Below are positions 62,096-64,000 of a stretch of DNA of 64,000 bases, piece by piece; within the stretch, counting starts at the first letter, position 1; every line of letters begins with the position of its first letter. The stretch is from the NCBI GenBank assembly GCA_024640955.1, contig JAHEDZ010000006.1, forward strand, positions 32,503 to 96,502, given 5' to 3'. The notes beneath the pieces were generated by a model. The model was not told the DNA's origin and ran no database searches. It saw only the letters and a program-made list of their open reading frames with translations. A program made the position numbers and the translations under genes. The stretch is from Oceanospirillaceae bacterium. GTDB taxonomy: Bacteria; Pseudomonadota; Gammaproteobacteria; Pseudomonadales; Balneatricaceae.

Positions 62096-62578
62096 CTACT
62101 CCCCTCTAATAATATTCTGATAGCCAATGACTAGAGATCCCCTTGCTTGAGAGGCTTTCGGCACCCGATTGAGTTCGAGTACTAGAAGGATAGTTTCCGC
62201 TAGATCAACTCTCTGGCCTGAAGGAAACCCACCCAACCATTGATGCAGCATAGCCAATTCAACACGCTCACAGTTGAGCTCTACCTGCTTATACGCTTGA
62301 TAGAGTTTCTCTAAATCGGGGTGTTCGACTAGCTGCGGTTTAAGCGCCATACGTCGCTGCCGCATTGGTAGCACCTCGGTGTTGTGCCAAGCCTCAATTT
62401 TGCTAGGGATTGGACCTGGCCAGGCACGACCTGTCTTAACACACCAGAGCGCCGCCAGCAGTTGATTGACTCGCGCACCCTCGCTTTGCAGCGCCAGCAG
62501 CGGCTCGCTCAGTTTTGGATAGACCTTAAGCGCAAACGCCCAGAGCGGGTTCTGCAACGTAATGCCGTCAGGGATCAC
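62096..62578 (-). CDS. TIGR02444 family protein
   Basis: 160-residue helical protein that I recall as the TIGR02444/DUF2390 family: NPLWAFALKVYPKLSEPLLALQ at the start, VNQLLAALWCVKTGR and VLPMRQRRMALKPQ follow. Function unknown. GTG at 62578 is chosen since GGAG lies six bases upstream; the frame opens at TTG 62590. Divergent from yheS, 62 bases away, and followed closely by the amidohydrolase gene. Confidence 0.85.
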   Translation of the reverse strand: MIPDGITLQNPLWAFALKVYPKLSEPLLALQSEGARVNQLLAALWCVKTGRAWPGPIPSKIEAWHNTEVLPMRQRRMALKPQLVEHPDLEKLYQAYKQVELNCERVELAMLHQWLGGFPSGQRVDLAETILLVLELNRVPKASQARGSLVIGYQNIIRGE

Positions 62579-62640
62579 AGACAACTCCAATAACGAAAGT
62601 TTTCCCTATGCTAGCACGCTTTTTGGTACTATCCGCGACC

Positions 62641-64000
62641 ATGATCAGACTCGACAACCTCAGCCTGCTGCGTGGCTCTACAAAACTCCTCGAAGAGGCC
62701 AATCTAAGCGTCCACTCTGGCTGGAAACTTGCGCTAGTGGGCGCCAACGGCGCAGGCAAATCGAGTCTGTTTAAATTGCTACTGGGTGAGTTACACGCCG
62801 ACGCAGGCGATCTCAGTGTTCCATCGCGCAAGCAGATTGCACACATGGCGCAGGAGGTCTCTAGCAGTGCCCGAAGCGCACTCGATTATGTGCTAGATGG
62901 CGATCGGCAACTGCGCGATATCCAAGCAAAGTTGGCGCAAGCCGAGGCGGATCACAGTCCTGAGGTCGGTACCCTGCATGCAGAGCTTGAGGCGATCGAT
63001 GGCTACCGTGCAGAGTCACGCGCACATCAACTGCTGGACGGACTCGGTTTTAGCACCGTAGACGCGTCAAAAGCGGTCAACGCCTTCTCGGGTGGTTGGC
63101 GTATCCGCCTGAACCTCGCGCAAGCGCTGATGAGCCGCTCAGATCTGTTGCTGCTCGACGAGCCCACTAACCACTTGGATCTTGATGCAACCCTCTGGCT
63201 TGAGGGCTGGCTGCGCAACTATCCGGGGACGCTAATCCTCATCTCACACGATCGCACATTTATTGACGCTGTTGCCAGCCATGTCGTGCACCTTTATGAG
63301 CGTGAGTTGAACCTTTACAAAGGTAACTACAGCGCTTACGAGCGCATGCGTGCAGAGCGTTTGGCGCAGCAGCAAGCGGCCTACTCAAAGCAGCAAGAGC
63401 GCATCGCGCAGATTGAGAACTTCGTGCGTCGTTTCAAAGCCAAAGCGAGCAAAGCGAAGCAGGCACAGAGCCGCATCAAAGAGCTTGAGCGCATGGAGAT
63501 GATCTCAGCGGCTCATATCGATAGTCCGTTCACCTTCCGCTTCGACAGTTCGGATAAGATCTCCTCGCCGCTGCTGACACTTTACCAAGCAGATCTTGGA
63601 TACTCAGACGCGCGGATCCTAGATGGAATTAAGCTTAGTCTGGTACCCGGGCAGCGTATTGGCCTGCTGGGGCGCAACGGCGCTGGTAAATCCACTCTGG
63701 TTAAATCCCTGATGGGTGATCTGGACTTGATGAATGGTACGCGCCAAGCCGGTGAACATCTGAGCGTCGGCTACTTCGCCCAGCATCAACTCGAAGCGCT
63801 TGATCTCGACGCCTCAGCCATGCTCCATCTACAGCGCATGGATCCTAAAGCCAGTGAGGCTAGTCTGCGCTCGTTCCTTGGTAGCTTTGGTTTCAGCGGC
63901 GACGATGCGCTAGAACCGATCAAGCGTTTCTCTGGTGGCGAGAAGGCGCGTTTGGCATTGGCATTGATCGCATGGCGCAAACCTAACCTTCTGCTGCTCG
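62641..64000 (+). CDS. yheS: ABC-F family ATPase YheS, truncated by the window end
   Basis: Ribosome-associated ABC-F protein. The first ATPase domain has Walker A GANGAGKSS, signature FSGGWRIRLNLAQAL and Walker B LLLLDEPTNHLDLD; the P-site interaction motif linker with coiled coil (AKASKAKQAQSRIKELERM) follows; the second domain shows GRNGAGKST and FSGGEKARLALALIAW. Sequence agrees closely with E. coli YheS throughout. It is open at 64000 after about 453 codons, some 180 short of the full length. Confidence 0.93.
   Translation, partial: MIRLDNLSLLRGSTKLLEEANLSVHSGWKLALVGANGAGKSSLFKLLLGELHADAGDLSVPSRKQIAHMAQEVSSSARSALDYVLDGDRQLRDIQAKLAQAEADHSPEVGTLHAELEAIDGYRAESRAHQLLDGLGFSTVDASKAVNAFSGGWRIRLNLAQALMSRSDLLLLDEPTNHLDLDATLWLEGWLRNYPGTLILISHDRTFIDAVASHVVHLYERELNLYKGNYSAYERMRAERLAQQQAAYSKQQERIAQIENFVRRFKAKASKAKQAQSRIKELERMEMISAAHIDSPFTFRFDSSDKISSPLLTLYQADLGYSDARILDGIKLSLVPGQRIGLLGRNGAGKSTLVKSLMGDLDLMNGTRQAGEHLSVGYFAQHQLEALDLDASAMLHLQRMDPKASEASLRSFLGSFGFSGDDALEPIKRFSGGEKARLALALIAWRKPNLLLL

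Overview
The window is a 64 kb stretch of a gammaproteobacterial chromosome of moderate GC. I see no rRNA, tRNA, CRISPR array, insertion sequence or phage gene. The gene blocks nudE|yrfG-hslR-hslO, tesA|ybbA-ybbP, rsd, gshA and yheS are gammaproteobacterial. The TRAP transporter, the sigma54 DctB/DctD pair and the large formate dehydrogenase (FDH) island suggest a marine heterotroph, perhaps of the Oceanospirillales; I do not claim a genus. Genes are tightly packed and no stretch over about 300 bases lacks a gene or gene remnant.

Layout. 0.1-7.1 kb: redox and heat-stress genes (hslO, hslR), yrfG, nudE, a small membrane protein, sodB, a cytosolic GH3 glycosidase and a 2-oxoglutarate oxygenase. 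7.1-26.5 kb: the FDH island. Leftward lie DUF3305, DUF3306, torD-like, fdhX, fdhA, fdhB, fdhC, a 42-residue peptide, a TusA-like protein and the oxygenase. Rightward lie a poly-ferredoxin, an Mrp ATPase, a lipoate/biotin-ligase-like protein and a DUF6505-like protein. These are followed by moeA, mobB, mobA and fdhD, a HTH/binding-protein regulator, tungstate transporter tupABC and a MOT1-type molybdate transporter. 26.6-28.6 kb: S-formylglutathione hydrolase and glutathione-dependent formaldehyde dehydrogenase. Together these regions encode formaldehyde to formate to CO2 plus quinol, with metal uptake, cofactor synthesis and enzyme maturation all in one place.

28.8-41.4 kb: tesA/ybbA/ybbP, a giant AsmA/DUF748-type envelope protein, a 40-residue membrane peptide, rpiA, ilvA, a di-heme peroxidase and a Sel1-repeat protein. 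41.4-48.5 kb: a catabolic cluster of unknown substrate (TRAP dctQMP, aldo/keto reductase, GntR regulator, Gfo/Idh/MocA oxidoreductase, TauD-type dioxygenase). 48.6-52.7 kb: glpK, glpR, glpD. 52.8-57.1 kb: a membrane protein and dctBD. 57.2-64 kb: gshA, a broken fliL-like gene, rsd, a probable broken lipoprotein gene, a CPXCG protein, a FKBP isomerase, a histone-deacetylase-like amidohydrolase, a TIGR02444 protein and yheS, which runs off the right edge.

The items most worth a second look are these: the FDH maturation set with its ligase-like protein that appears to lack the catalytic lysine; a family of REP-like palindromes whose first bases supply the stop codon of three genes; the fliL-like pseudogene with two nonsense codons and a probable internal deletion; and the small proteins encoded at 7327-7455 and 37094-37216.
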